Positions 9,608-21,375 of a stretch of DNA of 64,000 nt are shown in pieces; within the stretch, counting starts at the first letter, position 1, and the number at the start of each line of letters is the position of its first letter. The stretch is from NCBI RefSeq assembly GCF_003298775.1, contig NZ_QNTQ01000008.1:124001-188000 (forward strand), read 5' to 3'. The stretch comes from Rhodosalinus halophilus. Its GTDB lineage: Bacteria; Pseudomonadota; Alphaproteobacteria; Rhodobacterales; Rhodobacteraceae. The position numbers and the translations under genes are program-made. Below the pieces are notes generated by a model that saw only the letters and a program-made list of their open reading frames with translations, did not search any database and was not told the DNA's origin.

Positions 9608-10807
9608 CTAGCCGCGCGGCGGCGTCTCGGCAAGCGGGTAGGCAAGCGTGGCGAGACGGCGGTAGAGCTCCGCGATGCCGTCCCGGTCGACGTTGGCGTA
9701 GGCCACGCGCAGGTGGCGCGCGCCGGTCTCGTCCGCCTCCGGCATGAACATGGTGCCCGGAAGGGCGAGGACGCCGATGTCCCCCACCATGCGGCGGGCC
9801 AGCGTGTCGGAGGGCATCGCGAAGGGATGCTCGAAATAGGCGAAGTAGGCGCCCACGCCCGTCAGCCGCCATCCGGCCCGCGCGAGCGGCCCGGCGCCCT
9901 CCTCGATGGCCGCGCGCCGGTCGAGGATCTCGGCCCGCTCGCCTGCGAGCCATTGCGAGAGGTTGCGCAGCCCCCAGAGCGCTGCGTGCTGGCCCAGCTG
10001 CGGCGCGCAGATCGCCACGGTGTCGAGGAACTTCTCCGCTTGGGCCAGCGTGCCCTCGGCCGCGATCATCGCGCCGGTGCGGTGCCCGGTCAGGCGGAAG
10101 GCCTTGGAGAAGGAATAGAGATGCACCAGGTGGCGCGGCCAGTCCGGGTCGCCGAACAGCCCGTGCGGCGGGCCGGGCCGCGCGTCGAAGTCGCGGTAGG
10201 TCTCGTCGAGGATGAGCGTGAGCCCACGTTCCTGCGCCAGATGGTAGAAGGCCGCCACGACGTCGGCCGGATACTCGACCCCGCCGGGGTTGTTGGGCGT
10301 CACCAGAACGATGGCGCGGGTGCGCGGCGTGACGAGGGCCGCGGCGCGCTCCGGGTCGGGCAGGAGCTCGTCGTCGCAGGACAGCGGAACGGCCTCGACC
10401 CCGCTCATGTCGAGCCACATCTTGTGGTTGAAGTACCAGGGCGTCGGCAGGATGACCTGATCGCCTTCGCCGGTCAGCGCGGCGATGGCGGCGCAGAAGG
10501 CCTGGTTGCAGCCTGCGGTGACGGCGACCTGGCTCGCGGCGACCGCGCCGCCGTAGGCCGCGCTCCACCGCTCAGCGATCTCGCCGCGCAGCTCGGGCAG
10601 GCCAAGGACGGGCCCGTAGAGATGCACCTCCGGCACCTCGGTGACGAGCCGCGCCATCTCGTCGCGCAGGGCCGCGGGCGGCGGATCGACCGGCGCGGCC
10701 TGGCTGACGTTCAGAAGCGGCAGGCCCGCGGGCGGCGCGGCGGCGTCGAGCCAGCGCCGCGCCTCCATCACGGGCGGGCGGAAGGTGGCTTCGGCGCGGG
10801 TCGTCAT
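9608..10807 (-). CDS. Class I/II PLP-dependent aminotransferase
   Basis: A 399-residue fold-type I aminotransferase. It has the N-terminal LYGPVLGLPELR, VTAGCNQAF, the substrate carboxylate segment VTPNNPGG, the cofactor aspartate in LILDETYRDF, and the PLP-binding lysine K235 in YSFSKAFRLTGHRTG. Related annotations run from aspartate or aromatic aminotransferases to 2-oxo acid transaminases, and sequence reading alone does not settle the substrate. It is on the same strand as ppiD, 27 bp upstream of it. An uninterrupted 72-bp gap separates it from gpt. Confidence 0.88.
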   Translation of the reverse strand: MTTRAEATFRPPVMEARRWLDAAAPPAGLPLLNVSQAAPVDPPPAALRDEMARLVTEVPEVHLYGPVLGLPELRGEIAERWSAAYGGAVAASQVAVTAGCNQAFCAAIAALTGEGDQVILPTPWYFNHKMWLDMSGVEAVPLSCDDELLPDPERAAALVTPRTRAIVLVTPNNPGGVEYPADVVAAFYHLAQERGLTLILDETYRDFDARPGPPHGLFGDPDWPRHLVHLYSFSKAFRLTGHRTGAMIAAEGTLAQAEKFLDTVAICAPQLGQHAALWGLRNLSQWLAGERAEILDRRAAIEEGAGPLARAGWRLTGVGAYFAYFEHPFAMPSDTLARRMVGDIGVLALPGTMFMPEADETGARHLRVAYANVDRDGIAELYRRLATLAYPLAETPPRG

Positions 10808-10879
10808 GCGCCGCTCATCGCGCCCGTGCGGGCGCGCTTCGCGAGAAGGGACCGGAGGGACCGCCGAGCGCGCCGCATC

Positions 10880-11383
10880 TCAGTCCGTGCCGCGGTAGGG
10901 CTCGACATATTGCAGCGCCATGTCCCAGGGGAAGAAGATCCAGGTGTCCTGGCTCACTTCGGTGATGAAGGTATCGACCTGCCCGCGTCCCATCGGCTTG
11001 GCGTAGACGGTGGCGACATGCGCCCTGGGCATCGTCGCGCGCACCACCTCCAGGGTGCGGCCCGTGTCCACCAGATCGTCGACGATCAGCACGCCCGTCC
11101 CGTCGCCCACGAGGTCCATGTTGGGTGCCTTGATGATCTGCGGCTCGGCGCGCGTCTGGTGGTTGTAGCTCTTGACGCTGATCGTATCGACGGTGCGGAT
11201 GTCGAGCTCGCGCGAGACGATCATCGCGGGCGCCATGCCGCCGCGGGTGATCGCCACCACCATGCGCCAGCCGCCATTGTCGGGCCCGTGCCCGTCCAGC
11301 CGCCAGGCGAGCGCGCGCGCGTCGCGGTGGAGCTGGTCCCAGCTGACGTGGAACCCCTTCTCGTGCGGCAGCCGGTCCTTCAT
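10880..11383 (-). CDS. gpt: Xanthine phosphoribosyltransferase
   Basis: This enzyme salvages xanthine (and guanine) to the nucleoside monophosphate using PRPP. The 167-residue length matches Gpt. The PRPP-binding motif [13 protein letters not shown] is intact and [21 protein letters not shown] matches the N-terminal loop of the Gpt family. The C-terminal [12 protein letters not shown] is characteristic of the XGPRT branch. The nearest genes on the same strand are the aminotransferase downstream and fabI upstream (19 bp), a loose housekeeping cluster. Confidence 0.93.
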   Translation of the reverse strand: MKDRLPHEKGFHVSWDQLHRDARALAWRLDGHGPDNGGWRMVVAITRGGMAPAMIVSRELDIRTVDTISVKSYNHQTRAEPQIIKAPNMDLVGDGTGVLIVDDLVDTGRTLEVVRATMPRAHVATVYAKPMGRGQVDTFITEVSQDTWIFFPWDMALQYVEPYRGTD

Positions 11384-11402
11384 CGCCTCTCTCCCCCGCG
11401 TC

Positions 11403-12209
11403 TCAGCCCTTGGTGATGTCGGGCGCGTCCACCGCCTTCATGCCCACCACATGATAGCCCGCATCGACGTGATGCGTCTCGCCCGTCACGCCGGAGCCCA
11501 GGTCGGAGACCAGATAGAGCGCGGACCGGCCCACGTCGTCGATGGTCACATTGCGCCGCAGCGGCGAGTTGTATTCGTTCCACTTCATGATGTAGCGGAA
11601 ATCGCCGATGCCGGAGGCCGCGAGCGTCTTGATCGGGCCGGCGCTGATCGCGTTGACGCGGATGCCGTCCTTGCCGAGATCCTCGGCAAGGTAGCGCACC
11701 GAGGCCTCGAGCGCCGCCTTGGCCACCCCCATCACGTTGTAGTGCGGCATCACCTTCTCGGCGCCGTAGTAGGTCAGCGTCAGGCAGGCGCCGCCGGGGC
11801 CCATCATCTTCTCCGCGCGCTGCACCACCGCGGTGAAGGAGTAGACGGATATGTCCATGGAGGTCGCGAAATTGGCGCGCGTGGTGTCCACGTAGCGGCC
11901 GCGCAGCTCGTTCTTGTCGGAGAATCCGATGGCGTGCACGAGAAAGTCGAGCCGCCCCCAGCGTTCGCGCAGTTCGGCGAAAAGCCCGTCGATCGAGGCC
12001 TCGTCGGCCACGTCGCATTCGATCACCACGTCGCTGCCGAGCTGACCCGCCAGCGGCCCCACGCGCTTCTTGAGCGCCTCGCCCTGGTAGGAGAACGCGA
12101 GCTCCGCCCCCGCCTCGGCGCAGGCCCGCGCGACGCCCCAGGCGATCGACTTGTCGTTGGCCAGCCCCATGATCAGCCCGCGCTTGCCGGCAAGTAGGGA
12201 ATTTGACAT
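11403..12209 (-). CDS. fabI: Enoyl-[acyl-carrier-protein] reductase (NADH) FabI
   Basis: FabI reduces trans-2-enoyl-ACP in each round of fatty acid elongation and is the triclosan target. The 268-residue divergent short-chain dehydrogenase begins [21 protein letters not shown], the FabI-type nucleotide-binding loop. It has the catalytic Tyr-x6-Lys in the segment [22 protein letters not shown], and then [17 protein letters not shown]. Its start at 12209 faces pdxH, so both promoters must lie in the 108-bp gap 12210-12317. Confidence 0.96.
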   Translation of the reverse strand: MSNSLLAGKRGLIMGLANDKSIAWGVARACAEAGAELAFSYQGEALKKRVGPLAGQLGSDVVIECDVADEASIDGLFAELRERWGRLDFLVHAIGFSDKNELRGRYVDTTRANFATSMDISVYSFTAVVQRAEKMMGPGGACLTLTYYGAEKVMPHYNVMGVAKAALEASVRYLAEDLGKDGIRVNAISAGPIKTLAASGIGDFRYIMKWNEYNSPLRRNVTIDDVGRSALYLVSDLGSGVTGETHHVDAGYHVVGMKAVDAPDITKG

Positions 12210-12317
12210 GGGGGGTCTCCGACCGATTTCCGCAATGGGCGTCCTTTAGAAGATTGCATTTTGGGCATCAAGGGCGACCGGCCCGGCCCGGCGGGGCGCT
12301 CGAGGAAAGGAACGCAG

Positions 12318-12923
12318 ATGACGGACCGCAGCGGTATCTTCGCAGGCGACGACCCCTTCGCCATCGCCCGGGCCTGGCTCGCCGAGGCGGAGGCGAGCGA
12401 GCCCAACGACCCCAACGCCATCGCGCTCGCCACCGTGGACGAGGCGGGATTGCCCAACGTGCGCATGGTGCTGCTCAAGGAGATCGAGGACGGCGCCTTC
12501 GTCTTCTATACCAATTACGAGAGCGCCAAGGCGCGCGAGATCGAGGCGGGCGGCAAGGCGGCCTTCGTGATGCACTGGAAGTCGCTGCGCCGCCAGATCC
12601 GGGTGCGGGGTGTGACCGAGCGGGAGGACGGACCGAAGGCGGACGAGTATTTCGCCTCCCGCTCGCTCAAGAGTCGGCTGGGGGCCTGGGCCTCGCGCCA
12701 GTCGCAGCCGCTGGAGAGCCGGTCGGCGCTGATGGCCGAGGTCGCGCGCGTCACCGCGCGGCACGGCACAAACCCGCCGCGCCCGCCGTTCTGGGGCGGC
12801 TTCCGCATCACGCCTGTCGAGATCGAGTTCTGGGCGGACGGCGCGTTTCGCCTGCACGACCGCTTCGTCTGGCGCCGGACCTCGCCGGAAGAGGCGTGGC
12901 GCGTGGCGCGCCTGAGTCCCTGA
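12318..12923 (+). CDS. pdxH: Pyridoxamine 5'-phosphate oxidase PdxH
   Basis: PdxH oxidises pyridoxine/pyridoxamine phosphate to PLP with FMN. The 201-residue protein has the family pattern: [22 protein letters not shown], the FMN-contacting [13 protein letters not shown], the stretch [14 protein letters not shown], and the C-terminal [17 protein letters not shown] with [10 protein letters not shown]. The ATG at 12318 follows a good ribosome binding site (AGGAAAGG at 12303-12310). An open frame begins further upstream, but those residues do not resemble PdxH. Confidence 0.95.
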   Translation: MTDRSGIFAGDDPFAIARAWLAEAEASEPNDPNAIALATVDEAGLPNVRMVLLKEIEDGAFVFYTNYESAKAREIEAGGKAAFVMHWKSLRRQIRVRGVTEREDGPKADEYFASRSLKSRLGAWASRQSQPLESRSALMAEVARVTARHGTNPPRPPFWGGFRITPVEIEFWADGAFRLHDRFVWRRTSPEEAWRVARLSP

Positions 12924-13048
12924 CCACAGCCCTGCGCAGCCTCCCGCAGGCACGCGCGAATCGCCCGGAATCGCTGGTTATTTTGCGCTTGCGAGCGACC
13001 GGCATTGCCTCCATGACTAGATGCGGGGATGAGCAAGGGGATGACGTC

Positions 13049-13582
13049 GTGTCGGATATCAGGTCCGACGCGCGCCGCGTGGCGGGGCGCGTCAAGTGGT
13101 TCGATCCGGGCAAGGGGTTCGGGTTCGTCGTGTCCGAAGAGGGCGGACCGGACATTCTTCTGCACGCAAACGTTCTGAGGAACTTCGGGCAGAGCTCGGT
13201 CGTCGACGGAGCGCGGATCGAGATCGTCGTGCAGGAGACGGAGCGCGGCCTGCAGGCGGCCGCGGTGCTCTCGGTCGCGCCGCCTGACGTGCCCGAGACG
13301 CCGCCGCTGGCGGATTTCGCCGAGCTCGACCCGGAGGTGATCCGCAGCGCGCCGCTGGAGCCCGCGCGCGTCAAGTGGTTCGACAAGATCAAGGGCTTCG
13401 GCTTCGCCAACGTCTTCGGCCGCGGCGAAGATGTCTTCGTGCACATCGAGGTGCTGCGCCGCGCCGGACTGGCCGATCTGCAGCCCGGAGAGGCGCTGGC
13501 GATGCGCGTGATCGAGGGCAAGCGGGGCCGCATGGCCACCGAGGTCTGCGCGTGGGAAGCCGCGCTGGTCGAGTGCGACTGA
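13049..13582 (+). CDS. Protein with two cold-shock domains
   Basis: A 177-residue protein made of two cold-shock (S1-like OB-fold) domains joined by an acidic linker. The first has [20 protein letters not shown] and DILLHANVL, the second [20 protein letters not shown] and DVFVHIEVL, so both RNP1 and RNP2 motifs are present. Two-domain CSPs of this length are normal in alphaproteobacteria, where they bind single-stranded nucleic acid under stress. I prefer the GTG at 13049, which sits 8 bases after CAAGGGG. An in-frame ATG at 13013 has no good ribosome binding site. Confidence 0.9.
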   Translation: MSDIRSDARRVAGRVKWFDPGKGFGFVVSEEGGPDILLHANVLRNFGQSSVVDGARIEIVVQETERGLQAAAVLSVAPPDVPETPPLADFAELDPEVIRSAPLEPARVKWFDKIKGFGFANVFGRGEDVFVHIEVLRRAGLADLQPGEALAMRVIEGKRGRMATEVCAWEAALVECD

Positions 13583-14046
13583 CACGCCGTATCGTCGCGG
13601 CGGCGCTCGCGCTGGCGCTCTGGCCGGCGGCGGGTGTCGCGGCGGCGTGCAGCGCGGATGCCGTCTGGCTGCGCGGCGACTGGGGCGAGGCGCGCTTCCG
13701 CGTCGCCGTGGCCGACACGCCCGACGAACGCGCGCAGGGCCTGATGTTCGTCGAGGAGATGGGCCGCTTCGAGGGCATGCTCTTCGTCTACGAGCGGCCG
13801 CAACGCGTCTCCTTCTGGATGAAGAACACCCTCATTCCGCTGGACATGATCTTTGCCGACGCCCGCGGCGTGGTGCGGCGGGTCCACGAGAACGCCCAGC
13901 CCGGCGATCTCACGCCGATCCCCGGCGGCGACGCGATCCGCTTCGTGCTCGAGGTCAACGGCGGCATGGCGCGGACGATGGGAATCGGGCCGGGCACCGA
14001 GTTGCGGCATCCTTCTCTCGGGGCGGGGGCCGCCTGGCCCTGCTGA
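13573..14046 (+). CDS. Secreted DUF192 protein
   Basis: A 157-residue exported DUF192 protein. The N-terminus is a signal peptide ([22 protein letters not shown], cleaved near residue 25). The DUF192 core follows with [20 protein letters not shown] and [17 protein letters not shown]. The biochemical role of DUF192 is not established, although the fold is known. It starts at a GTG (13573) that overlaps the end of the cold-shock gene by 10 bp, so it is likely translated from the same mRNA. The Shine-Dalgarno match is weak, which fits coupling. Confidence 0.85.
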   Translation: MRLTRRIVAAALALALWPAAGVAAACSADAVWLRGDWGEARFRVAVADTPDERAQGLMFVEEMGRFEGMLFVYERPQRVSFWMKNTLIPLDMIFADARGVVRRVHENAQPGDLTPIPGGDAIRFVLEVNGGMARTMGIGPGTELRHPSLGAGAAWPC

Positions 14047-14086
14047 GGCTTCCCTTCGGCGTCAGCGATATGTAGAGGGAAGGCGT

Positions 14087-14163
14087 CGGGGCGTAGCGCA
14101 GCCTGGTAGCGCGTCTGTTTTGGGTACAGAAGGTCGTGAGTTCGAATCTCGCCGCCCCGACCA
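14087..14163 (+). tRNA. tRNA-Pro (anticodon TGG)
   Basis: This 77-nt cloverleaf includes an encoded CCA end. The acceptor stem is CGGGGCG (14087-14093) with CGCCCCG (14153-14159). The anticodon stem TCTGT/ACAGA carries the loop TTTGGGT, giving anticodon TGG, which reads proline CCN codons. The T arm contains the usual GTTCGAATC. It follows the DUF192 gene by 40 bp and is followed by a terminator hairpin. Confidence 0.97.
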
Positions 14164-14239
14164 CGCCCCTCCTGTGACCGAAGGGCCGCACCCCTGGCTG
14201 CGCCGCCGCGGTTGATGCCGTTTCGCAGCCGTGCGGCCC

Positions 14240-14264
14240 AAGATGCGGTGAAACTGCATCTTTT
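14240..14264 (+). terminator. Intrinsic terminator after tRNA-Pro
   Basis: The stem AAGATGCGGT / ACTGCATCTT has 10 bp with one G-U pair, a 3-nt GAA loop, and ends in TTTT. It lies 77 bp beyond the tRNA and most likely ends the tRNA-Pro transcript and any read-through from the cold-shock/DUF192 genes. Confidence 0.78.
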
Positions 14265-14550
14265 CCCGCTGCGCTGACGCGACGTCCTCCGCCTGTGGAA
14301 TCGGGCGGCCCGGCCGTCCGGCGCGTCAAGCGAAAAAAGCGCTCCCGGGCCGTTAAAATGGCGTTGACGATCTTGTGTCGGATACGTCAGGTTGTGTGGG
14401 CGGCGCGGATGGCCACTAGATGTAGCCCAAGGCGCCGCGGGACAGAGACATCGGACAAAGCAGCGCCCGGCCCGGCGAGGGGCCCGGCACGGTCACGCGC
14501 ACCGTGACGGAGATGCTGCGTCCGCCGGAACGAAAAGGCAGGGCTGCGAC
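14265..14550 (+). promoter_or_regulatory. nrdJ upstream region with a NrdR-like box
   Basis: The stretch between tRNA-Pro and nrdJ (387 bp in all) holds no gene. It contains CTAGATGTAG at 14416-14425, an 8-of-10 match to the core of the NrdR box (CTATATATAG), the operator of the ribonucleotide-reductase repressor. A TTGACG hexamer lies at 14364-14369 inside TTAA-N7-TTGAC (14353-14368), which resembles a CtrA site, but I find no convincing -10 element at the right spacing. No B12 riboswitch core is visible, which is expected because nrdJ is the B12-using enzyme. Confidence 0.4.
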
Positions 14551-18219
<3,669 letters not shown>

Positions 18220-18315
18220 GGGCCAAGGGGCGGGTGCGCCCGGCCCCGACGACGTTCAGGCCGCAGGCGAGAACACTACCGAGCGGTCAATGCAAGAGCC
18301 TGGACGGCGAGACTG

Positions 18316-18337
18316 GGGGGCCACTGGCCCCCTTTTT
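18316..18337 (+). terminator. Intrinsic terminator of nrdJ
   Basis: The perfect 7-bp GC stem GGGGGCC / GGCCCCC has an ACT loop and is followed directly by five T residues. It is a textbook rho-independent terminator that isolates nrdJ from the IclR operon. Confidence 0.92.
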
Positions 18338-18392
18338 CTTGTCGCGCTCGCAAGCGGCGCACGATGCCGGCCGTCCCGCCGCACCGAGGCGA

Positions 18393-18422
18393 TTGACAGG
18401 GGCGAGAGTTCCAAAATAGCAT
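18393..18422 (+). promoter_or_regulatory. Sigma70-type promoter of the IclR operon
   Basis: A perfect -35 hexamer TTGACA (18393-18398) is followed after 18 bp by TAGCAT (18417-18422), a 4/6 match to the -10 consensus. This predicts transcription starting near 18429-18431, about 70 nt before the iclR-type gene, and reading through to the gene ending at 26874. Confidence 0.6.
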
Positions 18423-18429
18423 CAGCGCC

Positions 18430-18446
18430 GTTCCGCTGAGCGGAAC
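18430..18446 (+). promoter_or_regulatory. Perfect 17-bp palindrome, likely IclR operator
   Basis: GTTCCGCTGAGCGGAAC is a perfect inverted repeat (7-bp arms GTTCCGC/GCGGAAC, 3-bp centre). It begins 8 bp past the -10 hexamer, that is, at the predicted transcription start. IclR-family dimers bind short palindromes of this size. A regulator bound here would block initiation, so the simplest reading is autorepression relieved by the pathway substrate. Confidence 0.62.
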
Positions 18447-18498
18447 GCTTCCGGAGGGGAGACCGGGAGCGGGAGGACAGCAGCCGGGGACGCCGGAG

Positions 18499-19323
18499 AT
18501 GCCGGAGAGCGAGGGCGCATCGCTCCAGACGATCGACCGTGCCGCGCGCGTTCTGCGCGCGCTGGCCGAAGGGCCGGCCGAGGGCATGCGCCTGTCCGAG
18601 ATCACTGCCGCGCTGGACCTGGGCAAGGCCACGGCGCACCGCCTGCTGCGCGCGCTGGTCGATGTCCGCTTCGTCGAGTTCGACGAGACGGCCAAGCATT
18701 ACCGGCTGGGCTACGGGCTCTTCGCGCTGGGCTCCGCGGCGCGCCGCTTCCGCATCGTCGATCTCGCGCGGCCTGTGCTCGCGCGGCTCGCCGCGGCCAC
18801 GGGCGACACGGTCTATCTCTCGGTCCGCGACGGCGACGAGGCGCTCTGCGTCGATCGCTGCACCGGCAGCTACCCGATCCGCACGCTGACCCTCGACGTG
18901 GGCGACCGGCGCCCGCTTGGCGTGGGCGCGGGCTCGCTGGCGCTGCTCGCCTGGCAGGACGAAGCGGACATCGCGCGCGTGCTGCGCGACGATCATGCCG
19001 CGCGCGCGGGCTTTCCCGGCTTCGACGCGGCCAGCCTGCGCGAGATGATACGCGCCAGCCGCGCCGCGGGCCACGCCCGCAACGACGGCCGGATCGTCAG
19101 CGCCATGGCCGCCGTGGGCGTGCCGGTGCTGGACGAGACCGGCCGCGCCGTCGCGGCGCTCTCCATCGCCGCGATCCGCGAACGGATGGAGCCCCCGCGC
19201 GAATCCGAACTCGTGACGCTCTTGCGGGACGAGGCCGCCGAACTGGGCCGCCTGCTGGGCGCGCCCGGGGAAGCGGACGCGCCGGGGGGCGTGACCGAGT
19301 CAACCAGGGAGGAGCAGTTTTGA
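18499..19323 (+). CDS. IclR-family transcriptional regulator
   Basis: A 274-residue cytoplasmic regulator. The N-terminal winged helix (about residues 8-70, LQTIDRAARVLRALAEGP ... MRLSEITAALDLGKATAHRLLRAL) is followed by the IclR effector domain (about 85-255, with LGYGLFALGS, DTVYLSVRDGDEALCVDR and RPLGVGAGSLALLAW). It is the first gene of the catabolic operon and overlaps the next gene. Its likely operator is the 18430-18446 palindrome. The effector is unknown and is presumably the substrate or an intermediate handled by the TRAP and TPP genes. Confidence 0.92.
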   Translation: MPESEGASLQTIDRAARVLRALAEGPAEGMRLSEITAALDLGKATAHRLLRALVDVRFVEFDETAKHYRLGYGLFALGSAARRFRIVDLARPVLARLAAATGDTVYLSVRDGDEALCVDRCTGSYPIRTLTLDVGDRRPLGVGAGSLALLAWQDEADIARVLRDDHAARAGFPGFDAASLREMIRASRAAGHARNDGRIVSAMAAVGVPVLDETGRAVAALSIAAIRERMEPPRESELVTLLRDEAAELGRLLGAPGEADAPGGVTESTREEQF

Positions 19324-20339
19324 ACGACTCCGCGTCAGGCCGCGAGGCGGCCGCGGCCAATCTCGATCCCGGGCGGTTCCTGCCCGTCCTCGCGCTGATG
19401 TGGAGGATCCGCAGCTTCGAGGAACTCGCCATCGAGTCCCTGCGCGAGGGGCTGGTGCTGGGCGCCATCCATCCCTCGATCGGGCAGGAGGCCGTCGCCG
19501 CCGGCATCTGTCCGAACCTGTGGCGCACGGACCTGCTGCTTTCCACCCATCGCGGCCACGGGCACACGCTGGCCAAGGGGGCCGACCCGCTGGCCATGAT
19601 GCTCGAGCTCTTCGGCCGGGCGGGCGGCACCTGCGGCGGCAAGGGCGGCTCGATGCACATCGCCGATTTCGGCGTCGGCATGCTGGGCGCGAACGGGGTC
19701 GTCGGCGCGAACATCCCCATCGGCGTGGGGGCGGCGCATGCGCTCAGGCTGCGCCGCGCGGGCGAGGTGGCGGTCTGCATCTTCGGCGACGGCGCGGTGA
19801 ACCGCGGCCCCTTCCTCGAAGGGCTCAACTGGGCACGGGTCTTCGATCTGCCGGTGATCTTCGTCTGCGAGGACAACGGGTTTTCCGCCACCACGCGCAC
19901 CCGGTCGCTCACCGGCGGACCGGGCGTCGTGGCGCGCGCCGAGAGCCTCGGCCTGCCGGCCGAGGCGGTGGACGGCAACGACGTGCTCGCGGTGGACGCG
20001 GCCGCGCGGGCGGCGATCAAGGCCACGCGCCGCGGCGAGGGACCGCGGCTGCTGCACTGCCGGACCTACCGCATCACCGGGCACACCGCGGCGGATCAGG
20101 CGCCCTATCGCGACGCCTCCGAGGTCGAGGAATGGCGCGCCCGCTGCCCGATCGCGCGGCTGGAGGCGGCGCTGCGCATGGCCGGAGTCGATCAGGCCCG
20201 GCTCGACGAGACGCGCGAGGCGGCCCAGGCCGGGATGCGCGAGGTGCGCGACAGGGCGCGGGCGGCGGACTGGCCGGACGCGGCCGGCGCCTTCGCCGAC
20301 GTGCAGGACGTGGGCGATCCGGCGGCGAGGGCCTTCTGA
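19320..20339 (+). CDS. TPP-dependent dehydrogenase E1 component, alpha subunit (acetoin/2-oxoacid type)
   Basis: A 339-residue E1-alpha protein of the pyruvate/acetoin dehydrogenase family. It has HPSIGQEAVAAGI, STHRGHGHTLAKGAD, GGKGGSMH, and the thiamine-diphosphate motif from GDGAVNRGPFLEG to CEDNGFSATT. It starts at a TTG (19320) after the strong site AGGGAGGAG, overlapping the iclR stop by 4 bp; the first ATG would remove a conserved N-terminal helix. With the beta subunit it should decarboxylate or cleave a 2-oxo acid or acyloin. No E2 or E3 gene lies nearby, so the acceptor is either encoded elsewhere or different from the usual lipoyl protein. Confidence 0.88.
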   Translation: MNDSASGREAAAANLDPGRFLPVLALMWRIRSFEELAIESLREGLVLGAIHPSIGQEAVAAGICPNLWRTDLLLSTHRGHGHTLAKGADPLAMMLELFGRAGGTCGGKGGSMHIADFGVGMLGANGVVGANIPIGVGAAHALRLRRAGEVAVCIFGDGAVNRGPFLEGLNWARVFDLPVIFVCEDNGFSATTRTRSLTGGPGVVARAESLGLPAEAVDGNDVLAVDAAARAAIKATRRGEGPRLLHCRTYRITGHTAADQAPYRDASEVEEWRARCPIARLEAALRMAGVDQARLDETREAAQAGMREVRDRARAADWPDAAGAFADVQDVGDPAARAF

Positions 20340-21325
20340 TGGCGGGGACGACCTATCTAGAGGCCGGCCGCCGCGCCCTGATCGAGGAGATGGAGCGCGA
20401 CGGCAGCGTCTGGGCGCTGGGCGAGGATCTGGGCCGGGGCGGGGTCTTCGGCCAGTACCGCGGCCTGCAGGAGATGTTCGGCGACGCGCGGATTGCGGAC
20501 ACGCCGATCTCGGAGGCCTGCATCATGGGCGCCGCGGTGGGCGCGGCGATGACCGGCACGCGCCCGGTGGTCGAGATGCGCTTTTCCGACTTCGCGCTCT
20601 GCGCGGTGGACGAACTGGTGAACCAGGCCGCCAAGGCGCGCTTCATGTTCGGCGGGCAGATGCGCGTGCCGCTGGTGGTGCGCGAGCCGGTCGGCATGTG
20701 GCGCTCGTCCGCCGCGCAGCATTCGCAGTCGCTCGAGGCGTGGTATGCGCATATCCCCGGCCTCGTCGTGGTCGCGCCCGCGACGCCCGCCGACAATCTG
20801 GGCCTGCTGAAATCCGCGATCCGCTGCGACGACCCGGTGGTCTACATGGAGCACAAGAACCTCTGGGGGCTCGAAGGGCAGGCGCCCGAGGGCGAGCACC
20901 TGGTGCCGCTGGGGCAGGCCGACATCGCACGCGAGGGCCGCGACCTGACGCTGGTGACCTGGTCGGCGATGCGCCACGTCAGCCTGTTGGCAGCGGAGCG
21001 TCTTGCCGGTCAGGGCATCGAGGTCGAGGTGATCGACCTGCGCACGCTCTGGCCCTGGGACCGCGAGGCCGTGCTGGCCTCTGTCGAGAAGACGGGCCGC
21101 CTGCTGGTCGCGCAGGAAGCCGTCTCGGTCGCGGGCTTCGGCGCCGAGATCGCGGCGAGCGTGGCGGAGGCGCTGCACGCCCGGCTCGCGGCGCCCGTGC
21201 GCAGGCTGGGCGCGCCGCGAATCCCCATCGCCTACGCGCCGCCGCTGGAGGACCGCGCGCGCGTGAGCGAGGATCAGATCGTCGAGGCGGTGCAGGGCAT
21301 GATCGCGCCTGCGCCCGTTTCGTGA
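20339..21325 (+). CDS. TPP-dependent dehydrogenase E1 component, beta subunit
   Basis: The 328-residue partner of the preceding alpha subunit. Typical E1-beta features are ALGEDLGRGGVFGQYRGL, RIADTPISEACIMGAAVGAAMTG, the HSQSLEAWYAHIPGLVVVAPATPAD segment, and the C-terminal domain VIDLRTLWPWDREAVLASVEKTGRLLV. The ATG shares a base with the alpha-subunit stop (TGATG), so the two subunits are made together. AcoB and PdhB/BkdB are the nearest named families; the substrate cannot be told from sequence alone. Confidence 0.88.
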   Translation: MAGTTYLEAGRRALIEEMERDGSVWALGEDLGRGGVFGQYRGLQEMFGDARIADTPISEACIMGAAVGAAMTGTRPVVEMRFSDFALCAVDELVNQAAKARFMFGGQMRVPLVVREPVGMWRSSAAQHSQSLEAWYAHIPGLVVVAPATPADNLGLLKSAIRCDDPVVYMEHKNLWGLEGQAPEGEHLVPLGQADIAREGRDLTLVTWSAMRHVSLLAAERLAGQGIEVEVIDLRTLWPWDREAVLASVEKTGRLLVAQEAVSVAGFGAEIAASVAEALHARLAAPVRRLGAPRIPIAYAPPLEDRARVSEDQIVEAVQGMIAPAPVS

Positions 21326-21375
21326 ACCGGCCGGCGAGGAGGCGCCGCCATCATCACTAAGGGAGGAAAGAGAGG

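Noticed and set aside
7718-11416. A 1232-codon open frame on the plus strand
   Set aside because: It is antisense to ppiD, the aminotransferase and gpt, with no recognisable domain.
14049-14082. Inverted repeat CTTCCCT/AGGGAAG between the DUF192 gene and tRNA-Pro
   Set aside because: The 20-nt loop and lack of a T tract make a terminator unlikely; a chance pairing cannot be excluded.
14264-14550. A cobalamin riboswitch before nrdJ
   Set aside because: A GCCACT string is present, but the B12-box core and the other conserved loops are missing. NrdJ needs B12 rather than replacing it, so repression by B12 would not make sense.
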